64,000 nucleotides of DNA, from NCBI RefSeq assembly GCF_019655855.1, contig NZ_BPFX01000004.1, positions 1 through 64,000 on the forward strand, written 5' to 3'. Both the position numbers and the translations under genes were made by a program. Under the pieces are notes generated by a model. That model worked only from the letters and a program-made list of their open reading frames with translations. It made no database searches and had not been told where the DNA came from. The DNA comes from Pseudomonas paralcaligenes (lineage in GTDB: Bacteria > Pseudomonadota > Gammaproteobacteria > Pseudomonadales > Pseudomonadaceae). Position 1 is the first letter of the stretch; each line of letters begins with the position of its first letter. Of this stretch, positions 56,333-64,000 are shown one piece after another.

Positions 56333-56359
56333 ATCCCTCTCCCGCCGTGGGAGAGGGAT
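56333..56359. other. Perfect hairpin after the ABC operon
   Basis: ATCCCTCTCCC and GGGAGAGGGAT form an 11-base perfect stem with a five-base loop. It lies ten bases after the operon and 36 bases before the methyltransferase gene. It lacks a U-tract and is a common Pseudomonas intergenic repeat type. Confidence 0.6.
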
Positions 56360-56394
56360 AGAATGCGCGGCATCGCCCTCACTTCACCGCTCGC

Positions 56395-57600
56395 ATGATC
56401 CTCACCGGCCCCGCCCTGCGCGAACGCTTCCAGGCCCTGGACGACTTCCTCGTCGCCCACCAGGCGCTGTGGCGACCGAAGCCCTTCACCTGCCTCGTCC
56501 TGCCCTGGGAAGCCGAGCATCCCGCGCTGGCCGCCTGGTTGCGCGAACGCAGCCTGGAACAGGCCGAAACCGAGCACAATCACCCGGAGCGACTGCCGGC
56601 CCCCGCTCCCTTCCCGGGACTGGCACAGCAGGCCGCCGCGCTCTCGGCACTGGGGGAATTGCCGGAGTGCCAGCTGGGTCCGCTGCCCGAGCGCCTCGGC
56701 GTCGACGTGCCAGGACGCAAGTGGCAGCAGATAGTCGCCTTCGCCGGGCGCCTGCAGTTCCAACGGCTACCGAGGCATTGGCTGGACTGGTGTTCCGGCA
56801 AGGGGCACCTCGGTCGCCTGCTGGCCCAAGGGGGGCAGCGCCTCACCTGCCTGGAACACGACGAGCGTCTGATAGCTGCCGGCCGGCACCTCAGCGATCG
56901 CCTGCACATGGATGTCCAGCACCTGCTGCAGGACGTCCTGGCGGATGACGCGCAGACGCGCCTTGGCGCCGAACACAGCCCGGTGGCCCTGCACGCCTGT
57001 GGCGACCTGCACGTGCGTCTGCTGGAACTGGCCAGCGCCTCGGGCTGCCCCCAGCTCGCCGTGGCGCCCTGCTGCTACAACCGTATCGCCAGCACACACT
57101 ATCGGCCGCTGTCGGCTCCCGCCCGGCAGTCCACCCTGCAACTGTCGAAGGACGACCTGGGCCTGCCCCTGGCCGAAACCGTCACGGCCGGCCAGCGCCA
57201 GCGCCGCCAGCGCGACCAGTCCATGGCCCGTCGCCTGGCCTTCGACCTGCTGCAGCGCGAACAGCGCGGGACGGACGAGTACCTGCCGACGCCGTCGCTG
57301 CCGGTCAGTTGGCTGGACAAGGACTTCGCCCAGTACTGTCGCGACCTGGCCGAGCTCAAGGATGTGGCGCTGAATGACGACATCGATTGGGCTTCCCTGG
57401 AGGCTGCGGGCTGGCAACGCCTGGCCCAGGTGCGCAACCTGGAACTGGTGCGAGGGCTCTTCCGCCGGCCGCTGGAGCTATGGCTGCTGCTGGACCGCGC
57501 GCTCTTTCTCGAAGAACGCGGCTATCAGGTACGCCTGGGCACCTTCTGCGAGCACCAACTGACGCCACGCAACCTGCTTCTGCTCGCCGAGCGAGGCTAA
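56395..57600 (+). CDS. Class-I SAM-dependent methyltransferase, unknown substrate
   Basis: A 401-aa protein. The methyltransferase core starts near residue 130 with LDWCSGKGHLGRLLAQGG (motif I), then LTCLEHDERLIAAGRHL and VALHACGDLHVRLLELASAS. APCCYNRIASTHYRPLS follows, resembling the Methyltransf_31 or GSTCD-type group, which may act on tRNA or other nucleic acids. A charged C-terminal region (LQREQRGTDEYLPTPS, then SWLDKDFAQYCRDLAELKDV) follows. The N-terminus (MILTGPALRERFQAL) is not of a known domain. Substrate unknown. It is separated from the ABC operon by a hairpin. Confidence 0.8.
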   Translation: MILTGPALRERFQALDDFLVAHQALWRPKPFTCLVLPWEAEHPALAAWLRERSLEQAETEHNHPERLPAPAPFPGLAQQAAALSALGELPECQLGPLPERLGVDVPGRKWQQIVAFAGRLQFQRLPRHWLDWCSGKGHLGRLLAQGGQRLTCLEHDERLIAAGRHLSDRLHMDVQHLLQDVLADDAQTRLGAEHSPVALHACGDLHVRLLELASASGCPQLAVAPCCYNRIASTHYRPLSAPARQSTLQLSKDDLGLPLAETVTAGQRQRRQRDQSMARRLAFDLLQREQRGTDEYLPTPSLPVSWLDKDFAQYCRDLAELKDVALNDDIDWASLEAAGWQRLAQVRNLELVRGLFRRPLELWLLLDRALFLEERGYQVRLGTFCEHQLTPRNLLLLAERG

Positions 57601-57606
57601 CAGTCC

Positions 57607-57627
57607 ATCCACAGAAGCTGTGGATAA
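57607..57627. promoter_or_regulatory. Palindrome containing a DnaA-box-like sequence
   Basis: ATCCACAG-AAG-CTGTGGAT is a perfect 8-3-8 palindrome, and TGTGGATAA (57619-57627) is the reverse complement of TTATCCACA. It starts seven bases after the methyltransferase stop. It may be a hairpin or a DnaA-binding site away from oriC. The rest of the 355-base gap to tRNA-Thr is unusually AT-rich with no gene visible. Confidence 0.4.
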
Positions 57628-57915
57628 GTCTGTGAGCACTTTCTGAAGAAACAGCTGTGAAGCCCGGCCGCCCTGGGCGGCACATCAATTGGCCGCTTCT
57701 TGATCAACACCATAAATCCAAATAAAAACAGCTACTTATGGAAGAACAGGACAAGCCGCACAGAATGCGTGCAGCACGCCCTAACCCCGGCTTCTTTTTG
57801 TGCATAAACATAGATCGGCTGATGCCGCAACCAGTGAAATCAAGGGGCAAAGCTCGTTGGGGATGGTCGTGAAAGGCTGCCTGCCGATCCTTAAGAAGAT
57901 TCAGCTTCGACTCGG

Positions 57916-57943
57916 TTTACAGGACCAAGGCAATGGCTATAAT
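57916..57943 (+). promoter_or_regulatory. Promoter of tRNA-Thr
   Basis: TTTACA and a perfect TATAAT are separated by 16 bases, with the tRNA beginning 12 bases after the -10 element. Confidence 0.75.
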
Positions 57944-57955
57944 GGCAGCCCTTTC

Positions 57956-58031
<76 letters not shown>

Positions 58032-58038
58032 TTCAAAT

Positions 58039-58072
58039 CAAAGGCCTGCAGCGATGCAGGCCTTTGTTTTTT
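58039..58072 (+). terminator. Terminator of tRNA-Thr
   Basis: CAAAGGCCTGCA and TGCAGGCCTTTG form a perfect 12-base stem with a GCGA tetraloop, followed by TTTTTT. It lies seven bases after the tRNA. Confidence 0.95.
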
Positions 58073-58286
58073 CTGCTGTACCTAATTCGACGTACAGCCA
58101 GCCCAGCCGAGCGGATCAATGGCTCGCTTGAGCTAAGACCTCTGCCGAACCTGCCGCTGCAGCACCCAGGTTTCACCCGATGTCAGGGCACAGCCCATGC
58201 GCCACAATTTGGAGGTGGGTTGGGATGCAGCCGCGCTCCTATTGGGTAACAATCGCAAGCCCGAAAACTCTAGGAAGGAGTCCCTC

Positions 58287-58826
58287 ATGGCTGTCGCCCG
58301 CGAACTGACCAGCTATGTGATGCGCTGGAGCCTTGCGCTCGCTGCAGCGCTTTCGGCCCAAGGCGCCATGGCGAACGCGGAAGTTCTTCGGCTCCTCCAG
58401 AGAGAGGTCGCCGTCAAGACGACCTTGCTTGCGGCGGCAGAGAAGGAATGCACAGCACGCGAACAAGCCGCGCTACCGGCCAGGCTGACCACCGAAAACC
58501 TGCAGGCTCTTGGATTGCCGCGCCACGATCTGGGGCTAGCCGTGGGCTATCTGGTGCAGCGTAATGGGTACGCCTGTTCGCAAGCAGCGCTGGCCGAGCT
58601 GCTGCATGCCGCCCTGGCGCTGGAGCGGACACAGAAGGTGCTTGGGCAGACACCCAGCCAGATCAGCGGCAACTTGGTAGATACTGTCTTCCCCGGCCCG
58701 AGCTACTACAAAATGGCCATGGCCTTCAGCAAACTGCCGGAAGAATCCCGCATCCCCCTGGAACACCTGATCGGGTCGGAGCCTTTGGATATGAGGGCTG
58801 TCCTACAGCGGCTTCCCGCAAACTGA
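58287..58826 (+). CDS. Secreted protein of unknown function (179 aa)
   Basis: I do not recognise this protein. The signal peptide is about residues 1-29 (WSLALAAALSAQGAMA-NAEV). The mature part is helical, with LQREVAVKTTLLAAAEKECT, RHDLGLAVGYLVQRNGYACS and LAELLHAALALERTQKVLGQ. Two cysteines could form a disulfide. The start is ATG 58287 with AAGGAG 11 bases before it; a frame 30 codons longer lacks a signal peptide and was not used. It stands alone after tRNA-Thr, convergent to the TonB receptor gene. Local base composition is less GC-rich than the neighbours, so recent arrival is possible. Confidence 0.7.
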   Translation: MAVARELTSYVMRWSLALAAALSAQGAMANAEVLRLLQREVAVKTTLLAAAEKECTAREQAALPARLTTENLQALGLPRHDLGLAVGYLVQRNGYACSQAALAELLHAALALERTQKVLGQTPSQISGNLVDTVFPGPSYYKMAMAFSKLPEESRIPLEHLIGSEPLDMRAVLQRLPAN

Positions 58827-58873
58827 GTATGGGCCTCCCGGGAGTGAAAGCTTACCCGTAAAGCACCTCAAGG

Positions 58874-61228
58874 CTACCAGCGGGTACGCAGGGTCACGCC
58901 CAGGCTGCGGGGGTCGCCGGTCAGCACGCCATAGTCTCCCGCGCCAAGCTGGGCGTAGACGGCGGTGATGTAGTCCTCGTCGAACAGGTTGCGCGCCCAC
59001 AGCTCGGCCTCCCAGCGCCGGTCGGCGCGGCGCAGGCCCAGGCGCAGGTTGGTCAGCGCGTAGGACGGCTGGTAGCTGCCCTCGCCGCCTTCGAGGGTGC
59101 CGTAGTAGCCGCTGCGAAAGCTGTAGTCGAGCGCGCCGAACAGCTCCAGGCCCTGCTCCAGCGGGTGCCGGTAGTCGACGCCGGCGGTGGCGCTCCACTC
59201 CGGCGCATTGAACAGCCGTTCGCCCTTCAGGTCGCACGACCACTGGGCGACGGACGGGGAGCAGGGCGCGTTGGGGAAATCGCGGTAGCGCGCGTCGCTC
59301 CAGGCCACGCCCAGCCGCAGGTCGACGCGCTCGCTGGCGCGCAGCAGGCCGTCGAGCTCGATACCCCGCAGGCGCACCTTGCCGACGTTGATCAGGTTGT
59401 CGCGGATCGGCGGCGCGTACTCGTTGGCCGGCGCGCGGTTGGTCAGCGCCTGGTAGTCGTCGACGTCGGCCTGGTACAGGGCCAGGTCCAGCGTCGCCCG
59501 ATCGTTCCAGAAGCTGCTCTTGAGCCCGACCTCGACCGAGGTGACGCGCTCCGCGTCGAAGGTCGGCTGGACGTTGGGGCCGATCACTTCGAGGTTGATG
59601 CCGCCGGCCTTGTAGCCCCGGGACCAGCTGGCATAGCCCAGCAGGTCGTCGGCGAAGCGGTAGCTGGCCGCGAGCTGACCGGACAGGTTGCTCTCCTCGA
59701 TCGCGTCCCGCCGGTAGTACGCGCCGCCCAGGGTGGTGTCGCGCAGCAGCGGCCCGGCGATCTGCGACACCGGGTCAGGCCCCAGCGGCGCCAGACCGGA
59801 CACCTGGCGCGACAGCCAGCCCTGCTTGCGCTCGCGGGTGTAGCGCAGGCCCGGCGTGATGTCGAGGCGGTCGGTGGCGTGCCAGGTGAGCTGGCCGAAC
59901 ACCGCGCGGCTATCCGTCCGCTGCTCGCCGTCGAAGGTCTGCCGGGCGCCGTCCAGCAGCGAGGGCGGGATCATCCCGGGGGTGACGCCGAGCATGGCCA
60001 GCTCCGGCCGGTCGCCGAGGAAGAACGCCGCCGCGTCGTCGCCGAAGCGCACGCCCAGCTCGCGGCTCAGGCTCTGGCGCAGGTAGTACAGCCCCGCGAC
60101 ATAGTCGAAGTGCTCGTTGGGCGAGTCGGCCAGGCGCAGTTCCTGGCTGAACTGATGGTGGTCGAGCCGCACCGCCACGTTCTGGGCGATGGACAGCGCC
60201 GTGCCGTCGCCGTCCTGGTCGGCGTCGTACGCCCAGTCGCGGTAGCCGGTGATGCTGGTCAGTGTGGCGCCGTTGGCCAGCTGGCCCTCGAGTTCGAGGG
60301 TGAGGCCGGTCTGCAGGGTCTTGATGGTGTTCGGCTCGTCCTGCTGCACCCGCCGCGCATAGGGGTCGATGGGCAGCTGGCGGTAGCCGAGGAAGGCCGC
60401 GCGCTTGACCGTGGCCTGGCTGTAGTTGCTGGCCATGAACACGTTGGTGTGCTCGTCCTGCCAGCCGTACTCGCCGATCAGGCGCGCGCGGAAGCTGTCG
60501 CTCGGCGTCCACAGCAGTTGCCCGCGCAGGCCCTGGCGGTTCTGGTCGCGCAGCTCGCTGCCGTCGTAGACGTTGTCGATCAGCCCATCGCGCTCGACAT
60601 CGTAGCCGGTCAGGCGCCCGGCCAGCACGCCATCGACCAGCGCCCCCGATACCGTGCCGCGATACTGGCGCAGGCCATGCTCGCCGAACGACACCTCGGC
60701 GCTGCCCTCCGGCTCGAAGGTCGGCGCCCGGCTGCTGATGTTGATCGCCCCCGCCGAAGTGTTCTTGCCGTACAGGGTACCCTGCGGCCCGCGCAGTACC
60801 TCGACGCGCTGGAGGTCGACCAGGTCGTACAGCGACATACCCTGACGCCCCAGGTAGACCCCGTCGAGGAACACGCCGACGCTGCCGTCGATACCGTCGT
60901 TGAACGAGCTGGAGCCGAGCCCGCGGATGCCGTAGCTGGTGTAGCGCGCGTTGGGCGCCGACACCAGCAGGCTGGGGGCACGCTGCTGCATGTCCTCGGT
61001 CCGGTAGATACCTGCGTCGTTCAGCTGCTCGCCGTCGAGCACGCTCAGGGCGATGGGCACCTGCTGGGCGCTCTCCTCGCGGTGGCGCGCGCTCACCTTC
61101 ACCTCGTCGAGCACCAGGGCCGATGCGGTTTCGGCGGCGGACAGGCCTTGCGTCCCGCCCAGGCAGGACAGCAAAACGATGCCGACCGGATAACCATTGC
61201 GAACCATCCTTCCCCCATTCATCCGCAC
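58874..61228 (-). CDS. TonB-dependent receptor without signalling domain (system 3)
   Basis: A 784-aa outer-membrane receptor. A signal peptide (GYPVGIVLLSCLGGTQGLSA) is followed directly by a TonB box-like LVLDEVKVSARHREESAQQV and the plug (VPIALSVLDGEQLNDAGI, VEVLRGPQGTLYGKNTSAGA). The barrel ends GVTLRTRW. It lacks the N-terminal signalling domain of the two other receptors. The plug type GPQGTLYGKNTSAGAINI is common in receptors for siderophores or other carriers of uncertain ligand. GTG at 61228 has GGAGG eight bases upstream; that ribosome-binding site overlaps the stop codon of the sensor kinase gene, which shows translational coupling. ATG codons at 61222 and 61207 are alternatives. 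Confidence 0.9.
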   Translation of the reverse strand: MRMNGGRMVRNGYPVGIVLLSCLGGTQGLSAAETASALVLDEVKVSARHREESAQQVPIALSVLDGEQLNDAGIYRTEDMQQRAPSLLVSAPNARYTSYGIRGLGSSSFNDGIDGSVGVFLDGVYLGRQGMSLYDLVDLQRVEVLRGPQGTLYGKNTSAGAINISSRAPTFEPEGSAEVSFGEHGLRQYRGTVSGALVDGVLAGRLTGYDVERDGLIDNVYDGSELRDQNRQGLRGQLLWTPSDSFRARLIGEYGWQDEHTNVFMASNYSQATVKRAAFLGYRQLPIDPYARRVQQDEPNTIKTLQTGLTLELEGQLANGATLTSITGYRDWAYDADQDGDGTALSIAQNVAVRLDHHQFSQELRLADSPNEHFDYVAGLYYLRQSLSRELGVRFGDDAAAFFLGDRPELAMLGVTPGMIPPSLLDGARQTFDGEQRTDSRAVFGQLTWHATDRLDITPGLRYTRERKQGWLSRQVSGLAPLGPDPVSQIAGPLLRDTTLGGAYYRRDAIEESNLSGQLAASYRFADDLLGYASWSRGYKAGGINLEVIGPNVQPTFDAERVTSVEVGLKSSFWNDRATLDLALYQADVDDYQALTNRAPANEYAPPIRDNLINVGKVRLRGIELDGLLRASERVDLRLGVAWSDARYRDFPNAPCSPSVAQWSCDLKGERLFNAPEWSATAGVDYRHPLEQGLELFGALDYSFRSGYYGTLEGGEGSYQPSYALTNLRLGLRRADRRWEAELWARNLFDEDYITAVYAQLGAGDYGVLTGDPRSLGVTLRTRW

Positions 61229-61240
61229 ACGGTGAGCCTC

Positions 61241-63622
61241 CTACGAACCGACATCCACGGCGGCGCGGGAACCGGGCGCGACCCGTTCGATGGTCGCGAG
61301 CAGCGCGGCCGTGTCGGACGGCTTGAGCAGGACGGCATCGAACTGCAGGTCGGCCGGATAGCCCGGCGGCGGCAGCGGAGGGGCGGAAGAATAAAGCAGC
61401 ACCGGCAGCGCCGGCCACCGCTCGCGCACCGTGGACAGCAGCGCCCAGCCATCCATGCCGGGCATCGCCTGGTCGCTGATCAGCAGGTCGCAAGGCACTC
61501 GCCGCAGCGCATCCAGCGCCTGCGTCGCATCCGCCACGGCGGTCACGTCGAAGCCGTAGCCGCCGAGCAGGTCGCTGAGCCATTCGCGGTTGTGCTCGAC
61601 ATCGTCCACCAGCAGCACGTGCCGGCCGGCGCCGTCGACCCGCACGGTGTGGCTCTCCTCGAACGAGAAGTCCAGGTCCTCCTCCCGTGCGCGGGCGAAC
61701 TCCACCTCGAAGCTGAAGCCGGTGCCGTGTGCCTGCGTCTCGTCCAGCACCAGCCTGCTGCCCATCTGCTGGAGCAGTTCGCTGACGGTGGACAGTCCCA
61801 GCCCGCTACCGGACACGCGCCTCGCCCCGCGACCACGCCAGAACGGCTGCACCAGGTGCTTGCGCTCTTCCAGGGGGATGCCGATGCCGGTGTCGCGCAC
61901 CACGAAGCGCAGGCGGGCCGAGTCGGCGTCGCAGGCCAGGCACTGCACCTCGAACAGCACCTGGCCGTCGCGGGTGAACTTGGCGGCGTTGGCCAGCAGG
62001 TTGATCAGTATCTGGCGCAGGCGGCGGAAGTCCGCCTGCACCAGCGTCGGCAGCCGCGAATCGAAGCGGGACTCGAAGGTGTTGTTCTGCTGCGCCGCGA
62101 GGAAACCACCCTCGTCCTCGATCTCCTGCAGGAAGCCATAGAGATAGCCGGGCGCCAGGACCACCTCGAGCTGGTGCAGCTCGCTGCGCGAGAACTCCAG
62201 CAGTTCGTCGATCAGCTCCAGCTGGCGGCAGGCGTTGCGCTCGATCTTCCGGGGGTAGTCCTGGGGCAGGCCGGGTGGCAGCAGCCTCGCGTAATTGACG
62301 ATGCTGACCAGCGGCGAGCGCAGGTCATGGCTGATCCGCGCCATAAGCAGGCTGCGCGCCTGCAGCGACTCGCGCAGCTGGCGGGTGCGCATGGCCACCG
62401 TGCTTTCCAGGCGCTCGTGCTCGGCCTTCTGCTGGTTGTCCAGGTCGGCGAGGGCACGACTCTCCCGGGCCCGCACGCGGCCCACCTCCAGGGCCAGGGT
62501 ACAGGCCAGCAGGAGCAATCCCGGCAGGGTGGAAGTCACGCTCAGTATGTCGGCGGTGGTCTGCCAGGGCACGCCCGCCACGGACAGCAGGCGTATCAGC
62601 CCCTGCAGCATGATCAGCCCGTAGACTAGGTACACCAGCCAGCTGTAAGCCACTTGCCGCCGCCAACCCATCAGCAACGTGGCGGTCAGCAGCAGATAGA
62701 CGGCCTTGCGCGCCCAATCGAACAGGATGCGCCCCTCGATGTTGTCGACCAGCATCCAGGCGTGGCAGAGCAGCATCATGACGATGAACAGGTCGTAGGC
62801 CCTGCCCCACACAGGCGGCAGCTGGCGCACCTGGAACAGCACCCGGAAATAGACCAGCAGCAGGCAGTACTGGATCAGCCCCAGCGCCCACATCATCCAC
62901 CACGACCATGGCAGCAGCGCGGGCAGATGCACCAGGTAGCCGTTGACCACGCTGACCAGCATCGCGTAGGTGACGAGCGTCAGGGCGTGGGCGACCAGCA
63001 GCCGTGATCGCAGGATCCAGCCGACGACGAAGCTGAAGGGCACCATCAGCAGGGTGATGCCCAGCGTCATGCCGTCCGCCATGGCGCTGTTCTGCCGGTG
63101 CTCGAGCAACCCCAGCTCCGACCAGAGCCGGGGTTCGATGATGACCACCGTGTTGCTGGCCACGCGGATCAGCAGGTTCAGCTCCCGGTCCGCCGACAGC
63201 GACAGCGGGAAGGCCGGCTGGCGGGCCTCGGCGGGCCACTGCTCCAGCGGGTGTTCGGCGCCGGCGCGCATCGTGTGCCACTGCTCGTCCTGGCGGACGA
63301 ACACCTGGATATCCGAAAGACGGGGATCGCCCACCGTGAGCCAGCGCGGGCACCCGCCTGCGAAGTCGCCCGGCAAGCGCAGGCGCAGCCAGAAGGCCGA
63401 GCGGCTGTACTGATGGGGCAGGAATTCCTGGGTGGAGGGAACGAAGGCGCTGTCGGGCAGCGCCAGCACCTGGTCGGCGGTCAGGGTGCCGCCCGGGTCC
63501 TCCAGTATCTGCGCCTGGCTGGACAGTTCGATCCGCTGCGCCGGGCACTCCGGTGATGCGCAGGCCACGCCGGCGAGCAGCATGCAGCCCACCAGCACCA
63601 GCCTCCGCCACCAGCCTCTCAC
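61241..63622 (-). CDS. Hybrid histidine kinase with 7TM-DISM sensor and C-terminal receiver
   Basis: A sensor kinase of about 793 aa. A signal peptide is near VLVGCMLLAGVACA. The extracellular 7TMR-DISM domain runs to about residue 170 (DPRLSDIQVFVRQDEQWHT). Seven membrane helices span about 185-380. The H-box is ISHDLRSPLVSIVNY with His432, the N-box is NLLANAAKFT, the G-boxes are DTGIGIP and SGLGLS, and the receiver domain has VLLVDDVEHN with Asp717 in LLISDQAMPGMDG. No DNA-binding output domain is attached, and no partner regulator lies in the window. It precedes the receptor gene by 12 bases and probably controls or senses the same process. The start is uncertain: GTG 63622 gives a signal peptide, while the frame stays open to 63781. 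Confidence 0.85.
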   Translation of the reverse strand: MRGWWRRLVLVGCMLLAGVACASPECPAQRIELSSQAQILEDPGGTLTADQVLALPDSAFVPSTQEFLPHQYSRSAFWLRLRLPGDFAGGCPRWLTVGDPRLSDIQVFVRQDEQWHTMRAGAEHPLEQWPAEARQPAFPLSLSADRELNLLIRVASNTVVIIEPRLWSELGLLEHRQNSAMADGMTLGITLLMVPFSFVVGWILRSRLLVAHALTLVTYAMLVSVVNGYLVHLPALLPWSWWMMWALGLIQYCLLLVYFRVLFQVRQLPPVWGRAYDLFIVMMLLCHAWMLVDNIEGRILFDWARKAVYLLLTATLLMGWRRQVAYSWLVYLVYGLIMLQGLIRLLSVAGVPWQTTADILSVTSTLPGLLLLACTLALEVGRVRARESRALADLDNQQKAEHERLESTVAMRTRQLRESLQARSLLMARISHDLRSPLVSIVNYARLLPPGLPQDYPRKIERNACRQLELIDELLEFSRSELHQLEVVLAPGYLYGFLQEIEDEGGFLAAQQNNTFESRFDSRLPTLVQADFRRLRQILINLLANAAKFTRDGQVLFEVQCLACDADSARLRFVVRDTGIGIPLEERKHLVQPFWRGRGARRVSGSGLGLSTVSELLQQMGSRLVLDETQAHGTGFSFEVEFARAREEDLDFSFEESHTVRVDGAGRHVLLVDDVEHNREWLSDLLGGYGFDVTAVADATQALDALRRVPCDLLISDQAMPGMDGWALLSTVRERWPALPVLLYSSAPPLPPPGYPADLQFDAVLLKPSDTAALLATIERVAPGSRAAVDVGS

Positions 63623-63891
63623 GGGAGGTGGCGCCCCCACGGCTCGCGGCCACACCTGCGGAGCGCCGGCGACGGGGTGCCGGCGAGCGGATGGCTGAAA
63701 CCTTCGCGGCGGAACCGGCGTCCACAGCCTGACACCACCGCGAACGCCCGGAGGCAGGCGCCGACGGCGCTCGGCAAACACATCGAGTATTCGGACGACA
63801 CCAGACTCAGACCTTATGCACGGACCGTCATGACCAGGGAGTGGACAGCAAACCCGCCATCGGCCTCTCGGCCCCGGCAGCGGAGGCGAAC

Positions 63892-64000
63892 ATGAAATCG
63901 CACCACGGCAACGCTGACAACCAGGAACAGACCACCCTCACCGATAAGTGGCCCGAACGGGACGCTCCGACCGACGCCCGCGGCCTGCCCGGCTACCCCG
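63892..64000 (+). CDS. 5' end of a gene running off the window
   Basis: An ATG with a strong GCGGAGG seven to nine bases upstream opens a frame of 36 codons that is still open at the window edge (MKSHHGNADNQEQTTLTDKW, then PERDAPTDARGLPGYP). It is polar and without a signal peptide so far. It is divergent from the kinase gene. No family can be named from this fragment. Confidence 0.55.
   Translation, partial: MKSHHGNADNQEQTTLTDKWPERDAPTDARGLPGYP

Noticed and set aside
57607-57627. Replication origin
   Set aside because: A single DnaA-box-like site without dnaA, dnaN, rpmH or clustered boxes is not an origin.
59165-62629. An 1154-codon forward frame over the receptor and kinase genes
   Set aside because: It has no domain or signal, its composition is typical of a shadow frame, and it spans two real reverse genes.

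Overview
This window reads as chromosomal DNA of a high-GC gammaproteobacterium, almost certainly a Pseudomonas. The evidence is the run hisB-hisH-(DUF2164)-hisA-hisF, panZ-like, asmA-like, mutY, yggX, tRNA-Phe, dedA and a four-gene basic-amino-acid ABC transporter, which matches the order I remember from Pseudomonas genomes. An EstA-type autotransporter esterase, LigB, and an S-adenosylhomocysteine (SAH) riboswitch in front of ahcY-metF fit the same genus. The species cannot be named from the sequence alone.

Layout. (1) 1-19.5 kb is an iron-acquisition region with two complete cell-surface signalling systems facing each other. Each has an ECF sigma factor, a FecR anti-sigma factor, a TonB-dependent receptor with an N-terminal signalling domain, a PepSY membrane protein and a tiny membrane protein. 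System 1 runs forward (301-5910) and system 2 runs in reverse (19501-14005). Both sigma genes have almost the same Fur-box-like palindrome in front. System 2 also carries an MFS transporter and a frameshifted alpha/beta hydrolase. Between the systems lie a four-gene reverse operon (MOSC protein, 78-aa protein, class-III aminotransferase, class-I glutamine amidotransferase), a divergent LysR regulator and a YkgJ-type protein. (2) 19.6-23.6 kb holds an EstA-like autotransporter and a CptA-like phosphoethanolamine transferase. (3) 23.7-33.6 kb is methyl-cycle territory: an ArsR-methyltransferase fusion regulator with metK, then ahcY-metF behind a SAH riboswitch. DUF1090, ligB, an AraC regulator, a PEBP protein, cytochrome c' and a thioesterase lie in between. 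(4) 33.7-41.8 kb holds ppnN, a small three-gene unit of unknown function, rhlE, a cytochrome b561/yceI pair and bioA. (5) 41.9-47.7 kb carries three tandem solute-binding-protein paralogues without a transporter, then hisF/hisA/DUF2164/hisH/hisB, all in reverse. (6) 47.9-57.6 kb holds panZ-like, asmA-mutY-yggX, tRNA-Phe, dedA, the ABC transporter and a methyltransferase. (7) 57.9-64 kb holds tRNA-Thr, an unrecognised secreted protein, a TonB-dependent receptor co-transcribed with a hybrid sensor kinase, and the first codons of a gene running off the end.

How the parts work together. The iron systems pair outer-membrane receptors with their own sigma/anti-sigma switch under probable Fur control, and the PepSY proteins may act on iron at the inner membrane. 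The methyl-cycle genes show two separate SAM/SAH-type controls, a protein operator and a riboswitch. Intergenic space is rich in palindromes of at least four families (REP-like pairs, GTAGGGTGCGCC hairpins, GTGGGAGCGG hairpins, CGGATGAAATCCGGG units). I see no prophage, insertion sequence, integrase or CRISPR array.
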